Assembly: GCA_027494015.1 (NCBI GenBank)
Contig: JAOSJP010000003.1
Location: 32,376-96,375 of the forward strand
Origin: Anaerolineae bacterium
GTDB lineage: Bacteria > Chloroflexota > Anaerolineae > Aggregatilineales > Aggregatilineaceae
Length of the DNA: 64,000 nucleotides
Direction of reading: 5' to 3'
The stretch's first letter is position 1; the number at the start of each line of letters is the position of its first letter. The notes below the pieces were generated by a model, which ran no database searches, was not told where the DNA came from, and saw only the letters and a program-made list of their open reading frames with translations. A program made the translations under genes and the position numbers. Below are positions 1 to 8,682 of this stretch, in pieces.

Positions 1-816
1 CGCCTCACCCTTGATGCCATCCGGGCCGAAGAAGATCACGTCACCCAGGCCCACGTCGCTCTTCTGCGGGATCAGCAGCACAGCCTGCTGCTCGTAGCCA
101 CCGAAGAAGATCACTTCCGGCCCCAGCGCCACCAGCGGGGTGAGCACCGGGCGGTAGTCCTGGTCGTCCACATTGATGCCTTCGAAGGCCACGACTTCGC
201 CACCCAGCCGCTCGAACTCGTCGGCGACGGCGCGGGCCAGGCCCAGGCCATAGGTGTCGTTGTCGTGCAGCGCCGCCAGCTTGCGCGCGCCGAGAATCTT
301 GTAGATGTAGTTGGCATCGTACACGCCCTGCACGCTGTCCAGCGGGGCGGTGCGGTTGATGACCGTCAGCCCGCGCGAGGTCACTTCGACTGCGGTGGCG
401 CTGGGCGACATCATGGCGATGCGCGCTTCTTCGTACACGTTAGAAGCGGCGATGGTCGCGCCGGAGCAGATGTGCCCGACCACCGCCACAACCTGCGGGT
501 CGGAGGCAATGCGATTGGCCACCGTCGTCGCGTCGTCGCCGGAGCAGCGGTCATCCTCGACGAACATCTCGACTTCGAAGCCCTTGATGCCACCGGCATC
601 GTTGAGGAACCAGGCAGCCGTCTGGGCGGCCTGCGCGATGTCCAGCCCGAACTCAGGGATCACGTTGGTCAGGTCGGTGGCGATGGCGATCTTGATCTTC
701 TCGCCGGGCTTGACGACTACCTGACCGCCATCCTGGGCCTGCACGGGCAGAGCGCCGACGACGAGCAGGGCGCTGACCAGCAGGAACAGGAACCGAAGGG
801 ACTTGCTCTTATGCAT
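1..816 (-). CDS. ABC transporter substrate-binding protein, branched-chain amino acid type (C-terminus outside window)
   Basis: Extracytoplasmic solute receptor of the Leu/Ile/Val type (type 1 periplasmic-binding fold) that would hand a ligand, probably an amino acid, to an ABC importer. The frame is open from an ATG at 816 to the window edge, so 272 residues are visible and the C-terminus is missing. Residues 1-27 form a signal peptide ending PVQA. The mature part shows LivK-like segments: IAIATDLTNVIPEFG, WFLNDAGGIKG, VVGHICSGATIAASN and MMSPSATAVEV. GAGGAGAG stands 8 bases before the ATG. Its permease and ATPase genes, if linked, lie to the left of the window. The ligand cannot be read from the sequence. 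Confidence 0.9.
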   Translation of the reverse strand, partial: MHKSKSLRFLFLLVSALLVVGALPVQAQDGGQVVVKPGEKIKIAIATDLTNVIPEFGLDIAQAAQTAAWFLNDAGGIKGFEVEMFVEDDRCSGDDATTVANRIASDPQVVAVVGHICSGATIAASNVYEEARIAMMSPSATAVEVTSRGLTVINRTAPLDSVQGVYDANYIYKILGARKLAALHDNDTYGLGLARAVADEFERLGGEVVAFEGINVDDQDYRPVLTPLVALGPEVIFFGGYEQQAVLLIPQKSDVGLGDVIFFGPDGIKGEA

Positions 817-1235
817 GGTGTGCTCTCTCCTCAAACTAGACAAGCTCAGCGAACTGTAGGACGGTGTGTGACATCAGTCTTGCACGCGAAAGGTTGTCGA
901 GCCATGCGGCTGTCCGGTAAGGTGTTGTTCTCGCCAGCACAGATACAGGGGCACCTCCTTCCGCGACACTGCCAGGTCAGCGCGACGAGCACGAACACGA
1001 AAGCCGGCCCCAACGCGGACGCGCCAGGCAGCCCGTCGCGGACCTGTAGGGAGTAACATATAAGAGAGGGTAGCAATGGTACCCACACTGCTCAATTTTT
1101 GCCAAACCCAAGATGTGACAATGCTGCTGTGTCCCAGTCATTGCCGGCCAGAATACGACAAGGGCAATTGTACGGTATGCCGCCAGCGAGCATTTGTTGA
1201 AATTGCACAAGAGCGCGGGGCCTGGGAGCAGGCAA

Positions 1236-1336
1236 GACTTCGGAAGGCTATTCCGGGACCAAGCGCAGCAAAGCCAGGGGGGTGAGATCAATGCCTTGCA
1301 GCCAGCGAGTCGCTGCCAATCTTTGCACGCACCGCC
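1236..1336. repeat. Decayed copy of the palindromic core repeat and its flank
   Basis: This stretch reads as a degenerate copy, on the opposite strand, of the element at 37441-37545. Shared blocks in the same order are an ACTTCGGAAG half-palindrome, CTATTCCGGG, AGCGCAGC, GGGGGTGAG, TCAATGCC, GCGAGTCGCTG and TTTGCACGCACC. The right arm of the core is mutated and the left arm is absent, so it is an old copy. Confidence 0.6.
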
Positions 1337-1350
1337 TCCGCCGCACCCCC

Positions 1351-1378
1351 TGTGCAAACCGCCAACTTCGCCTATAAT
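1351..1378 (+). promoter_or_regulatory. Candidate promoter of the sugar importer operon
   Basis: A perfect TATAAT at 1373-1378 stands out in this GC-rich DNA. The best -35 (TGTGCA, 1351-1356, 16-base spacer) is poor, so recognition may depend on an activator. Predicted leader of about 100 bases to the ATG at 1485. Confidence 0.4.
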
Positions 1379-1484
1379 TAAGACGGACAAAGCGCGCGCA
1401 CCCGCCCGGCAGAGCATGATCGGGGTGTTGTGCGCCAACGCGGTGTTATCCTGACAGGTTTGTTGAGGTCAAAGGAGATTTGCG

Positions 1485-2783
1485 ATGAACACACGGAAAG
1501 CTGCGCTCTTGCTCGTAGTGCTGTTGTCGTTGGTGCTGGCCCTGCCCGCGCAGGCCCAGGACGAGCCGGTCATCAAGCCGCTGCCCTGCGCAGAGCCGGG
1601 CAAGCTGACCATGTGGGTCTGGGACGAGGCTTGGGCGGCCATCATCGGCGATTCGATTGAGGCGTGGAAGGCCGAGTACTGCCCTGGCGCTGAAGTAGAC
1701 CTGCAGGTGCAGCCCTGGGGCCAGTATTGGGACCTGCTGAAGACCAACGCCGCCGGCGGTGAGCTGCCCGACGTGTTCAACATGTCGCAGCCGTTCTTCT
1801 TCTTCTACGCCGACAATGACGTGGTGCTCGACCTGCAGCCCTACTGGGACGAGTTTGGCGTGGACACGTCAATCTGGGGCAGCGGCCTGGTTGGCCCCTA
1901 TCGCTGGGGCGAGGCCGGTGACCTGTACGCCGCGCCAGTCAACTGGGACACGATCGCCATCTTCTACAACAAGGATCTGTTCGACGCCGCCGGCCTGGCC
2001 TACCCGACTGCCGACTGGACGTGGGACGAGTTCGCCGAGTACGCCGCCGCCCTGACCGACCCGGAAGCCGGTGTCTGGGGCGCGGCGGTCTACGCCGAGT
2101 ACCAGGCTGGTTACCCCAACTGGATCGCCGCGACGGGCGAGACCCCGGTGGTGGACGCGGCGCGCACCGACTGCACGCTGGATAACCCCGGCAGCCTGGA
2201 GGCGCTCAATTTCCTCAAGGGCCTGCTCGACGCTGGCTACATGCCCTCTGTTTCCGAGGCGGGCGGCGCTTCGCCTGATGATGCTTTCAACCTCTTCGCG
2301 TCGGGCAAGCTGGCCATGGTCGCCGGCGGCTCGTGGAAGCTGCCGACGGCGCTGTCGGAACTGACCTTCAACTGGGACATCGTGCAACTGCCCAAGAACC
2401 CGGAGACGGGGCGCAGCCGCTCAATCGTGCACGCGGTGGGCTATGTGGCCTCGGCGCGCACGGCCAACCCCGACCTGGCCGCCAACCTGATCCTCTTCCT
2501 GGCCAGCGATGAGGGCCAGGTGTTCTTCGCCGAAGGCGGCGCGGTGGCTCCGGCCAACCCGTCGCCGGCCATCCAGCAGATGTGGATCGACTCCTTCGGC
2601 CAGACGGACGTCAACATCCAGGCGTTTGTGGACGCGACTGTTGACTCGCAGGGCGTCACCGTCTTCGACGAAATCTGGGATGTGATGAACACCGAGCTAG
2701 TCGTGAAGATCTTCGACCTGGGCATGAGCGTGGAAGATGCCGTCGCCGAGACCTGCGACGTCATCAACGCCGAGCTGCCGTAG
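1485..2783 (+). CDS. Family-1 sugar ABC transporter substrate-binding protein
   Basis: Secreted receptor of a carbohydrate ABC importer (extracellular solute-binding family 1, MalE/UgpB-like), 432 residues. A signal peptide (residues 1-25, ending LPAQAQD) leads into a two-lobe fold with family blocks such as LPDVFNMSQPFFFFY, PVNWDTIAIFYNKDLFDAAG and FNLFASGKLAMVAGGSWKL. Many surface-poised aromatic residues (WVWDEAW, QPYWDEF) fit a sugar ligand. An AAAGGAG ribosome site precedes the ATG. It heads an operon with two permeases and a PfkB kinase downstream. A hairpin plus T-run follows the stop codon and may set receptor excess. Which sugar is bound is unknown. Confidence 0.93.
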   Translation: MNTRKAALLLVVLLSLVLALPAQAQDEPVIKPLPCAEPGKLTMWVWDEAWAAIIGDSIEAWKAEYCPGAEVDLQVQPWGQYWDLLKTNAAGGELPDVFNMSQPFFFFYADNDVVLDLQPYWDEFGVDTSIWGSGLVGPYRWGEAGDLYAAPVNWDTIAIFYNKDLFDAAGLAYPTADWTWDEFAEYAAALTDPEAGVWGAAVYAEYQAGYPNWIAATGETPVVDAARTDCTLDNPGSLEALNFLKGLLDAGYMPSVSEAGGASPDDAFNLFASGKLAMVAGGSWKLPTALSELTFNWDIVQLPKNPETGRSRSIVHAVGYVASARTANPDLAANLILFLASDEGQVFFAEGGAVAPANPSPAIQQMWIDSFGQTDVNIQAFVDATVDSQGVTVFDEIWDVMNTELVVKIFDLGMSVEDAVAETCDVINAELP

Positions 2784-2805
2784 CAGCACGGGCCGCACCA
2801 TGATC

Positions 2806-2842
2806 GCCGGGGAGTGGGAGCGACCTGCTCCCCGGCTTCTTT
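2806..2842 (+). terminator. Intra-operon attenuator/terminator after the receptor gene
   Basis: GCCGGGGAG (2806-2814) pairs perfectly with CTCCCCGGC (2828-2836) and is followed by TTCTTT. It lies between the receptor stop (2783) and the first permease ATG (2849). A leaky terminator here would give more receptor than permease, as is common in ABC importer operons. Confidence 0.7.
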
Positions 2843-2848
2843 GCTGGC

Positions 2849-3808
2849 ATGAACACTGAGTCCCACCCGCGCGCGCTGGCTGCGCGCGCGCTCTCCTGGC
2901 TAGGCCCGACTCCCCTCAGCCGGCGCAAGGCGCTGTGGGGCCTGGCCCTGATCGCCCCCAACACGCTCGGCCTGTTCTTCTTCTTCGGCATCCCTGTGCT
3001 GATGGCCTTCTCGACCTCGGTGCAGGAGTGGAACGCCATCAAGCCGCCGCGTTTCGTCGGGCTGGACAACTTCGAGCGCATGGTCAGCGACGACCGGTTC
3101 GCCCAGGCGCTGACTAACACGCTCAAGCTGATCGGCCTGACAGTGCCGCTGGAAGTGTTGCTGGCCCTGGGCGTGGCGGTGCTGCTCAACCTGCCGCTGC
3201 GCGGGCGCAACCTGCTGCGCACGGCCTACTTCCTGCCCGTCGTCACCTCAACGGTGGCCGCGTCGGTGGTGTGGACGAGCATCCTCCAGCCGCGCTACGG
3301 CATCGTCAGCCGGATGTTGGAGCCGGTGGGCCTGGGCGAGACCAAGTGGCTGGTTGAGCCAGGGCTGGTGCTGATCCCCATCGCGGTGGTCGCCATCTGG
3401 CAGCGGCTGGGCTTCGACATGATCATCTTCCTGGCGGGCTTGCAGTCCATCCCCGGCGTGCTCTACGAGGCGGCGGTGATTGACGGGGCCGGACGATGGG
3501 CGCGCTTCCGCCACGTGACGCTGCCCATGCTCTCACCGACGACGTTCCTGGTGGTGGTGCTGGCGGTCATCAACGCTTTCCAGATCTTCGACCAGGTTTA
3601 CATCATGACCCTGCGCACCGTGCCCGGCGGGGTGGGCGGCAGCGCCACCACCCTCACCTACTACCTCTACCGGCGAGCCTTCACCCATTCCGAGTTCGGC
3701 TACGCCTCGGCCATCGCCCTGGTGCTGTTCGCGCTCATCCTGGTCGTGACCGTGCTGCAACTGACCGCCCAGCGCTACTGGGTGTACTACGAGGCGGAGG
3801 AGGGCTAG
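2849..3808 (+). CDS. Sugar ABC transporter permease (MalF/UgpA type)
   Basis: Inner-membrane subunit of the sugar importer encoded with the receptor upstream, 319 residues with six expected membrane spans (first at about residues 30-55, FFFFGIPVLMAFSTSVQEW). The EAA loop that docks the ATPase is visible as YEAAVIDGAGRWARFRHVTLPML, split around residues 208-230. No clear ribosome site precedes the ATG because the attenuator hairpin occupies that space, so re-initiation or a slightly different start is possible. The stop codon abuts the ATG of the second permease. Confidence 0.92.
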   Translation: MNTESHPRALAARALSWLGPTPLSRRKALWGLALIAPNTLGLFFFFGIPVLMAFSTSVQEWNAIKPPRFVGLDNFERMVSDDRFAQALTNTLKLIGLTVPLEVLLALGVAVLLNLPLRGRNLLRTAYFLPVVTSTVAASVVWTSILQPRYGIVSRMLEPVGLGETKWLVEPGLVLIPIAVVAIWQRLGFDMIIFLAGLQSIPGVLYEAAVIDGAGRWARFRHVTLPMLSPTTFLVVVLAVINAFQIFDQVYIMTLRTVPGGVGGSATTLTYYLYRRAFTHSEFGYASAIALVLFALILVVTVLQLTAQRYWVYYEAEEG

Positions 3809-4675
3809 ATGAGGCCGGCTCTGCGGCAGCGGACGAAGACTCCGCGCGACCTGTCCGTTCCGATCCAGGTGCTCGTCTACGCGATTCTGCTGGTTGGGGC
3901 GCTGGTCATGGTGCTGCCTTTCGTGTGGATGGCCTCCACCGCCTGCAAGCCGCCAGTCGAGCTGAACAAGGTGCCGGTGACCTTCCTGCCGGAGAATGCC
4001 GTCTGCGGCGAGAACCTGGGCCTGCTGTATGACACGTCGCCGCACTTCAACCGCTACCTGCTCAACTCAGCCCTTGTGACGGTCGGGCGCACGCTGGGCC
4101 AGCTCGTCACCTGCTCGCTGGCGGCGTATGGCTTCGCCCGCTTCAGGTTCCCTGGGCGCGGGCTGATCTTCGCCCTGTGCCTGGCCCTACTGATGGTGCC
4201 CTTCCAGGCGATCCTGATCCCGGAGTTCATGCTCATCCGCAAGCTGGGCTGGCTGAACACCTTCAAGGCGCTCATCGTGCCGGGGACGTTCAGCGCCTTC
4301 GCCCTGTTCCTGCTGCGCCAGGCATTCCTGCAAATCCCGACTGAGATCGAGGAGGCGGCGATCATTGACGGGGCGAACCCGCTGCGCGTGCTGTGGCATG
4401 TCACGCTGCCGCTGTCGGCGCCGGCGCTGGCCGCTTTCGCCGTGATCACCGTGCAGGCGGCATGGAACGACTTCCTGTACCCGCTGGTCGTCTCCAACTC
4501 GCCGGACACGCGCGTGGTGACCATCGGCATCGCCCTGCTGCAGGGCGAGCGGCGCACGCCGTATAATCTGCTGATGATGGGATCGTTCCTGGCGACGGTG
4601 CCCATGCTGGTCTTGTTCGTGACGCTGCAGCGCTATTTCATCGCCGGGATCGCGATGGGCGGCGTCAAGCGTTAA
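3809..4675 (+). CDS. Sugar ABC transporter permease (MalG/UgpE type)
   Basis: Second membrane subunit, 288 residues, starting on the base after the stop of the first permease (translational coupling). It has the N-terminal span VLVYAILLVGALVMVLPF and the EAA loop EIEEAAIIDGANPLRVLWHV at about residues 177-196, followed by LPLSAPALAAFA and AWNDFLYPLVVS, all typical of MalG-like subunits. No ATPase gene follows. Such CUT1 importers often borrow a shared MsmK/UgpC-type ATPase encoded elsewhere. That is family knowledge and is not shown in this window. Confidence 0.92.
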   Translation: MRPALRQRTKTPRDLSVPIQVLVYAILLVGALVMVLPFVWMASTACKPPVELNKVPVTFLPENAVCGENLGLLYDTSPHFNRYLLNSALVTVGRTLGQLVTCSLAAYGFARFRFPGRGLIFALCLALLMVPFQAILIPEFMLIRKLGWLNTFKALIVPGTFSAFALFLLRQAFLQIPTEIEEAAIIDGANPLRVLWHVTLPLSAPALAAFAVITVQAAWNDFLYPLVVSNSPDTRVVTIGIALLQGERRTPYNLLMMGSFLATVPMLVLFVTLQRYFIAGIAMGGVKR

Positions 4676-4690
4676 GGCAGGGCAAGAATA

Positions 4691-4781
4691 GGTGAACCGC
4701 CGAGGCGCAGAGAAGAGTCTATTGGGGATTACTCTTCTTGGTCTTTCCTCTGCGTCCTCTGCGCCTCTGCGGTGGTATTCT
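4691..4781. repeat. Imperfect inverted repeat (CGCAGAG type)
   Basis: GAACCGCCGAGGCGCAGAG at the left pairs with CTCTGCGCCTCTGCGGTGG at the right around a short AT-richer centre that includes an AGAAGAG/CTCTTCT stem. A second copy of this family lies at 32184-32290. Confidence 0.65.
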
Positions 4782-4990
4782 TAGAGCGTGTTATGAACTT
4801 GGTACCCTTGATAAGGGAGAGGGGCGCTCTGTTTACCTCACCCCTGGCCTCGCTGCGCTCGGCCTTTCCCCTCTCCATGCATGGAGAGGGGGCGGCGAGG
4901 CGCGCCAGCGCCGAGACGGGGGTGAGGTAAACCAGGAGCTACCCAAAACCGCTGGGGAAAGACAGGGCCGTCAGTGCATAACAGGCTCTA
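4782..4990. mobile_element. MITE family A, copy 1 (carries the palindromic core)
   Basis: About 205 bp bounded by TA and terminal inverted repeats GAGCGTGTTATGAACT and AGTGCATAACAGGCTC. The interior holds the palindromic core (outer arms near 4834 and 4925, inner hairpin with loop ATGCAT). Nearly identical copies lie at 13655-13866 and 59638-59846. There is no coding capacity. TA duplication inside CTAG-like sites points to an IS630/Tc1-type parent (inference). Confidence 0.8.
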
Positions 4991-5032
4991 GCGGCGCTGT
5001 CCGTAAACATCTCACTCGTTGGAGCAATCTGC

Positions 5033-5956
5033 GTGGACTACGACGTTTTCCTGCCTGGCGATTACTTCTACGACCTGATCTACACCGGCCTGCCGGAGTT
5101 CCCCATGCTGGGCCGCGAGATCTACGGCACGGGGATCATCGCCACCGGCGGGGCCATGTTCATCACAGCAACCTCGCTGCGCCGCCTGGGGGTGCGCGTG
5201 GGCTGGGCGGCCTGCTGGGGCAATGACGACTACAGCCAGCACGTGCGCCGCCTGTCTGTCGCCGAGGACATAGACCTGGCCCTGGCCCAGAATGTGGATC
5301 GTCCCTACCGACGGATCACGACATCCATCCCTTTCCAGGGCGAGCGGGCCTTCGTCAGCTACGCCGACCCTCCGCCGATTGACCTCGATGCTCACTGGCT
5401 GGCCGCCATGCGCCGCTGCGACTTTCGCCACCTACACCTGGGGGCGATGTTCAAGCTGGAGCGCGTGGCCCCGTTGGTCGCTGAAGCACGGGCGCACGGG
5501 GCGACCGTCTCGATGGACTGCCAGGACGTGCCCAACCTGGCCCAGGCGTGCACCTGGCAGCGTCTGCTAGGCATGGTGGACATGTTCATCCCCAACGCGC
5601 GCGAAGCCCTGCTCGTCACCGGGGCGAGCGCCGTCGAGAGCGCGCTGCAGCGGCTGATGGAGTGGACAGAGATCGTCATCGTCAAGGACGGGGCCAACGG
5701 CGCGTGGATTGGCGCGGGAGGCACAATCACGCACGCGCCGGCGGTCAACGCCGGGCCGACAGTGGACACGACCGGGGCCGGCGACTGCTTCAACGCCGGT
5801 TTTCTGCTGGGCTATGTCGTCGAGGGCGCGCCGCTGGAACGGTGCGCGCGCTACGCCAACATCTGCGGTGGGCTGTCGGTGACGCAGGTGGGCGGCGCGA
5901 CCGCCGCGCCCACCCGCGCTGAGCTGGACGCCTGGCTGGCCCGGCCCGGCGAGTGA
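5033..5956 (+). CDS. PfkB-family carbohydrate kinase
   Basis: Cytoplasmic ATP-dependent sugar kinase of the ribokinase/PfkB superfamily, 307 residues from a GTG start. The N-terminal substrate region has a GG pair (ATGGAMF) and the C-terminal signature DTTGAGDCFNAG carries the anion hole and the catalytic Asp (about residue 251). NAREAL and IVIVKDGANGAWI are also family landmarks. It follows the sugar importer, separated by a MITE, so it plausibly phosphorylates the imported sugar or its product. Substrate not determinable. No strong ribosome site is visible, perhaps because the MITE inserted just upstream. Confidence 0.9.
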   Translation: MDYDVFLPGDYFYDLIYTGLPEFPMLGREIYGTGIIATGGAMFITATSLRRLGVRVGWAACWGNDDYSQHVRRLSVAEDIDLALAQNVDRPYRRITTSIPFQGERAFVSYADPPPIDLDAHWLAAMRRCDFRHLHLGAMFKLERVAPLVAEARAHGATVSMDCQDVPNLAQACTWQRLLGMVDMFIPNAREALLVTGASAVESALQRLMEWTEIVIVKDGANGAWIGAGGTITHAPAVNAGPTVDTTGAGDCFNAGFLLGYVVEGAPLERCARYANICGGLSVTQVGGATAAPTRAELDAWLARPGE

Positions 5957-5986
5957 CGGAAAGGTGCTGCTGTGCGGCGTTTTCGT

Positions 5987-6016
5987 GTAGGGGCGGGTTT
6001 AGAAACCCGCCCCTAC
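5987..6016. repeat. 30-bp palindrome GTAGGGGCGGGTTT/AAACCCGCCCCTAC
   Basis: Near-perfect hairpin with loop AG between two convergent genes. The same palindrome family occurs at 26432, 30550 and 54094, with a TAT/ATA-centred variant at 12088, 29052, 37604 and 61489. Confidence 0.8.
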
Positions 6017-6037
6017 AATGTTCTCTGTTGACCGGCC

Positions 6038-6991
6038 CTACTGGGCGACCGGGGCCATGATCGCGTCCATGCGCGCCAGGGTGTCATTGTCGAGCGTCAG
6101 GTCAACCGCCTTGAGCGTCTCGTCAAGCTGAGCGGGCCTGGTCGCCCCGGTGATCGCGCTGCTGACCCCCGGCTGGCGCAGCGCCCAGGCCAGGGCAAGC
6201 TGGGCGCGCGTCACGCCCAGGTCGTCGGCGACCGCCTTCAGCCTGCGGATCGCGGCGATGGACTCGCCCTTGTGCCACTGGTCGCGCAGCACCTCAAGGC
6301 GCGCCAGACGGCTGTCATCGGGCAGGGCATCGTCGTACTTGCCGGTCAGCAGCCCGCTGGCCAGCGGACTCCACACCACCAGCCCAATCCCATTCTTCTC
6401 CGCGACAGGCAGCACGTCCCCCTCCACCTTGCGCCGCGCGATCAGGTTGTAGAGGGGCTGCTCGACCTGCGGCTTGACCAGGTTGTGACGCTCGCAGAGG
6501 TCCAGCGCCGCCTGAATCTGCGCGCCGGTCCATTCGCTGGTGCCCCAGTAGAGAATCTTGCCCTGGTGTACCAGATCGTCCAGTGTGCGGACGGTCTCCT
6601 CCAGCGGCGTCTCCTCATCCCAGCGGTGGCAGAAGAACAGGTCGAGGTAGTCGGTGCCGATGCGCCGCAGCGAGGCGTGGACGCTCTCGAACAGGTGCTT
6701 GCGCGACAGGCCGCGGTCGTTCACGTCGTCGCTCATCGGCCAGAACGCTTTGCTGGAGACGATCAGCGTATGGCGCGGGAACAGCTTGAAGACTGATCCC
6801 ATCAGCTTCTCGGCCTCGCCCCTGGCGTAGGCATCGGCGATGTCGAAGAAGTTGATGCCGCTGTCATACGCCTTCACGATGATGTCGCGGGCGAGGCGGT
6901 GATCGGTCACGCTGTCGCCGAAGGTCGTCCAGCCACCCAGACTCAGCGCGCTGACCTTAAGACCAGACTTTCCCAAACGGCGGTAGTTCAT
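6038..6991 (-). CDS. Aldo/keto reductase (Kv-beta/YghZ type)
   Basis: NAD(P)H-dependent oxidoreductase with an (alpha/beta)8 barrel, 317 residues. The catalytic tetrad is visible: D50 and Y55 (FFDIADAYARGEAEKLMG), K81 (IVSSKAFW) and H122 (LDLFFCHRWDEETP). The cofactor-binding end has SAITGATRPAQLDETL. I chose the ATG at 6991, which has GGAAGGGGG 8 bases upstream and gives the standard N-terminus MNYRRLGKSGLKVS; the frame is open further upstream but unlike the family. It is transcribed convergently with the PfkB gene. Natural substrate unknown. Confidence 0.92.
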   Translation of the reverse strand: MNYRRLGKSGLKVSALSLGGWTTFGDSVTDHRLARDIIVKAYDSGINFFDIADAYARGEAEKLMGSVFKLFPRHTLIVSSKAFWPMSDDVNDRGLSRKHLFESVHASLRRIGTDYLDLFFCHRWDEETPLEETVRTLDDLVHQGKILYWGTSEWTGAQIQAALDLCERHNLVKPQVEQPLYNLIARRKVEGDVLPVAEKNGIGLVVWSPLASGLLTGKYDDALPDDSRLARLEVLRDQWHKGESIAAIRRLKAVADDLGVTRAQLALAWALRQPGVSSAITGATRPAQLDETLKAVDLTLDNDTLARMDAIMAPVAQ

Positions 6992-7126
6992 GCGGTGTGC
7001 CCCCTTCCGTGTGCAAACCAGATCAGGCGAGTGCTCGGCATGGTTGTACCACAGCCGGGGCGAAGCGACCGTTAGAAGCGTGATATAAGCGTTCGGGGGC
7101 GCGCTTACGACAAGCGGCATCCGGGA

Positions 7127-7612
7127 TCAGGCATGTTCCCAGCGTTTCAGACGCGCGCTGCACTCGTCAGCGGGCAGGCGCGCACCACCGGCCAGCATCT
7201 GGCGTAGACTGGCGGCCAGGGCAGGGCCGTTCAAGAGACCGGCAGCCTCCAGTTCATCCAGCACCCACAGCACGCCATGCACCACAATGCCCTGCTCCTG
7301 GGCCAGGGCGCGCAATCCAGCGTCCCCCGTCAGCAGCATGGTCTGCGCATCGCGCGCGGCGATCAGCGCCGTGCAGTCGCCCAGCGACAATCGCCGGTGC
7401 TCCGCACTGAGACATGCCGCCTCAAGAAGCTGTTCGGTTGATAGGCCAACACCCTCCATCCCCATCTGCCGCAGTCGCTCCCGATCAGGCTTTACCAGTT
7501 CGTCCAGCACGCCATCGGGCGCGGTGAACTGGAACGGAAGAGCGAAGAACTGGGCCAGCAGGTCGCCCCGGCTGAGATCAATGAGGATGTTGGCGTCAAT
7601 GATGCAGCGCAC
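7127..7612 (-). CDS. PIN-domain protein, likely toxin-like ribonuclease
   Basis: A 161-residue PIN-domain protein with the full acidic quartet expected for a metal-dependent RNase: D6 (CIIDANILIDL), E38 (VLDEL), D79 (LSLGDCTAL) and D97 (LLTGDAGLRAL). It overlaps the 3' end of the upstream XRE-ImmA gene by 17 bases, so the two are one transcription unit and are probably translationally coupled. In VapC-type systems such proteins cut RNA and are held in check by an adjacent regulator. Here that role would fall to the XRE-ImmA protein (inference). Confidence 0.85.
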   Translation of the reverse strand: MRCIIDANILIDLSRGDLLAQFFALPFQFTAPDGVLDELVKPDRERLRQMGMEGVGLSTEQLLEAACLSAEHRRLSLGDCTALIAARDAQTMLLTGDAGLRALAQEQGIVVHGVLWVLDELEAAGLLNGPALAASLRQMLAGGARLPADECSARLKRWEHA

Positions 7613-8642
7613 GGGCTTCCTCAGGTAGGGTGGGGAAGAGAGTGAGGCGCTGGCCCATCAACTCTGCCGCGCGCGCTTCAGAGATAATTCCTTCGGCGAC
7701 CAGCCGCCGCACCAGGCGGTACATGCGGCTAGGAGTCTCCGCAGGGAGCGCGAGCGGCTCCTGTTTCCGCCAGCCGCTCGCGCTGAGCTGCCGCCACAAC
7801 TGGCGGGCGGCGCTGTCCGACAGGATGCCCAGGTCTCCTGCCCGGTATATCCAGGCGGCCACGCTCATGCCGTATTTCTCTTTTAGTTCCAGTAGTTCAA
7901 GCAGGTCGAGATGGCTGCGGCGGTGGCCCAATTCCATGATGGCTACTTCGGCAGGCACCAGAAACGCCGCAGCAAAGCGGTGAGCGGCCTTTTCCTCGTC
8001 GAGACTCCCAACCACGCGCATCATGAGGTGCCCAAGCTCGTGCGCCAGATCGAAGCGCTGCCGGTCTGCTGATCGGGCCTGGTTGACAGCAATGACCGGA
8101 ATAAGGTCATCGTACAAGAACGTGCAGGCGTCGAAATCGTCAGCACCTTCCACCAGACCGATCTTGACCCCCTTCTCTTCCAGCAGCTCGGTCAGGTTGT
8201 CTATGGGATCGCTGCCCAGTTGCCAGGCTTCACGCAGGGCCGCCGCTGCCCGCTCAGTGTCGTCAAGCGTCCTGACGGTGCGCGGAAAACCCTGCGGCAT
8301 CTGAACACGGACATCGTCCGGCAGGAACGATTCAACAAGCAAGTAACGCTCCAGCCAGTCCTGGATTTGCACCTTGACCGCATCCTGAGCCTTAGCCCCC
8401 ATCCGCTTGCGGCAGCGATAGACCGGCTCGATGTGCAGGTGGGGAGCCTGGCGCAGCAAAAACTCCAGGCGCACATCCAGCACCTGCGCCAGCTTGAAGA
8501 GCGTCTCAGCGCCGGGCAGCATGGCATTGTTCTCGTATTTCGAAATGGACATGGCCGACACGCCGACACGCTCGGCCAGCTCGCGCTGGCTCAGGCGAGC
8601 CTTAAGACGCGCCAGCTTCAGTCGTTCTCCAATGGGAATCAT
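7596..8642 (-). CDS. XRE-family regulator fused to ImmA/IrrE metallopeptidase
   Basis: A 348-residue protein with an N-terminal helix-turn-helix (residues 4-62, LSQRELAERVGVSAMSISKYE) and a C-terminal COG2856 zinc peptidase with HELGH at 201-205 and a downstream EEKAAHRFAAAFLVP helix. In phage and integrative-element systems such proteins sense stress and cleave repressors. Here it is the first gene of a two-gene unit with a PIN protein. The ATG at 8642 has GAGAAGG 6 bases upstream; a GTG at 8657 is possible but lacks a ribosome site. A near-consensus promoter lies at 8683-8711, and autoregulation by the HTH is likely. Confidence 0.9.
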   Translation of the reverse strand: MIPIGERLKLARLKARLSQRELAERVGVSAMSISKYENNAMLPGAETLFKLAQVLDVRLEFLLRQAPHLHIEPVYRCRKRMGAKAQDAVKVQIQDWLERYLLVESFLPDDVRVQMPQGFPRTVRTLDDTERAAAALREAWQLGSDPIDNLTELLEEKGVKIGLVEGADDFDACTFLYDDLIPVIAVNQARSADRQRFDLAHELGHLMMRVVGSLDEEKAAHRFAAAFLVPAEVAIMELGHRRSHLDLLELLELKEKYGMSVAAWIYRAGDLGILSDSAARQLWRQLSASGWRKQEPLALPAETPSRMYRLVRRLVAEGIISEARAAELMGQRLTLFPTLPEEARALHH

Positions 8643-8682
8643 GGTCTGCCTTCTCACAGCGCGAACACTCTCTGATGTTTAT

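Larger units (their letters stand above)
817..1484. other. Intergenic region between divergent transporter genes
   Basis: About 670 bases separate the minus-strand receptor gene from the plus-strand sugar receptor gene, so both promoters should lie here. I see a TATAAT box at 1373-1378 for the rightward gene and a decayed repeat at 1236-1336. No convincing small gene or RNA was recognised in the rest. Confidence 0.5.

Noticed and set aside
7026..7120. Longer N-terminus for the aldo/keto reductase from 7120
   Set aside because: The family N-terminus and ribosome site both support ATG 6991; upstream residues are unlike the family.
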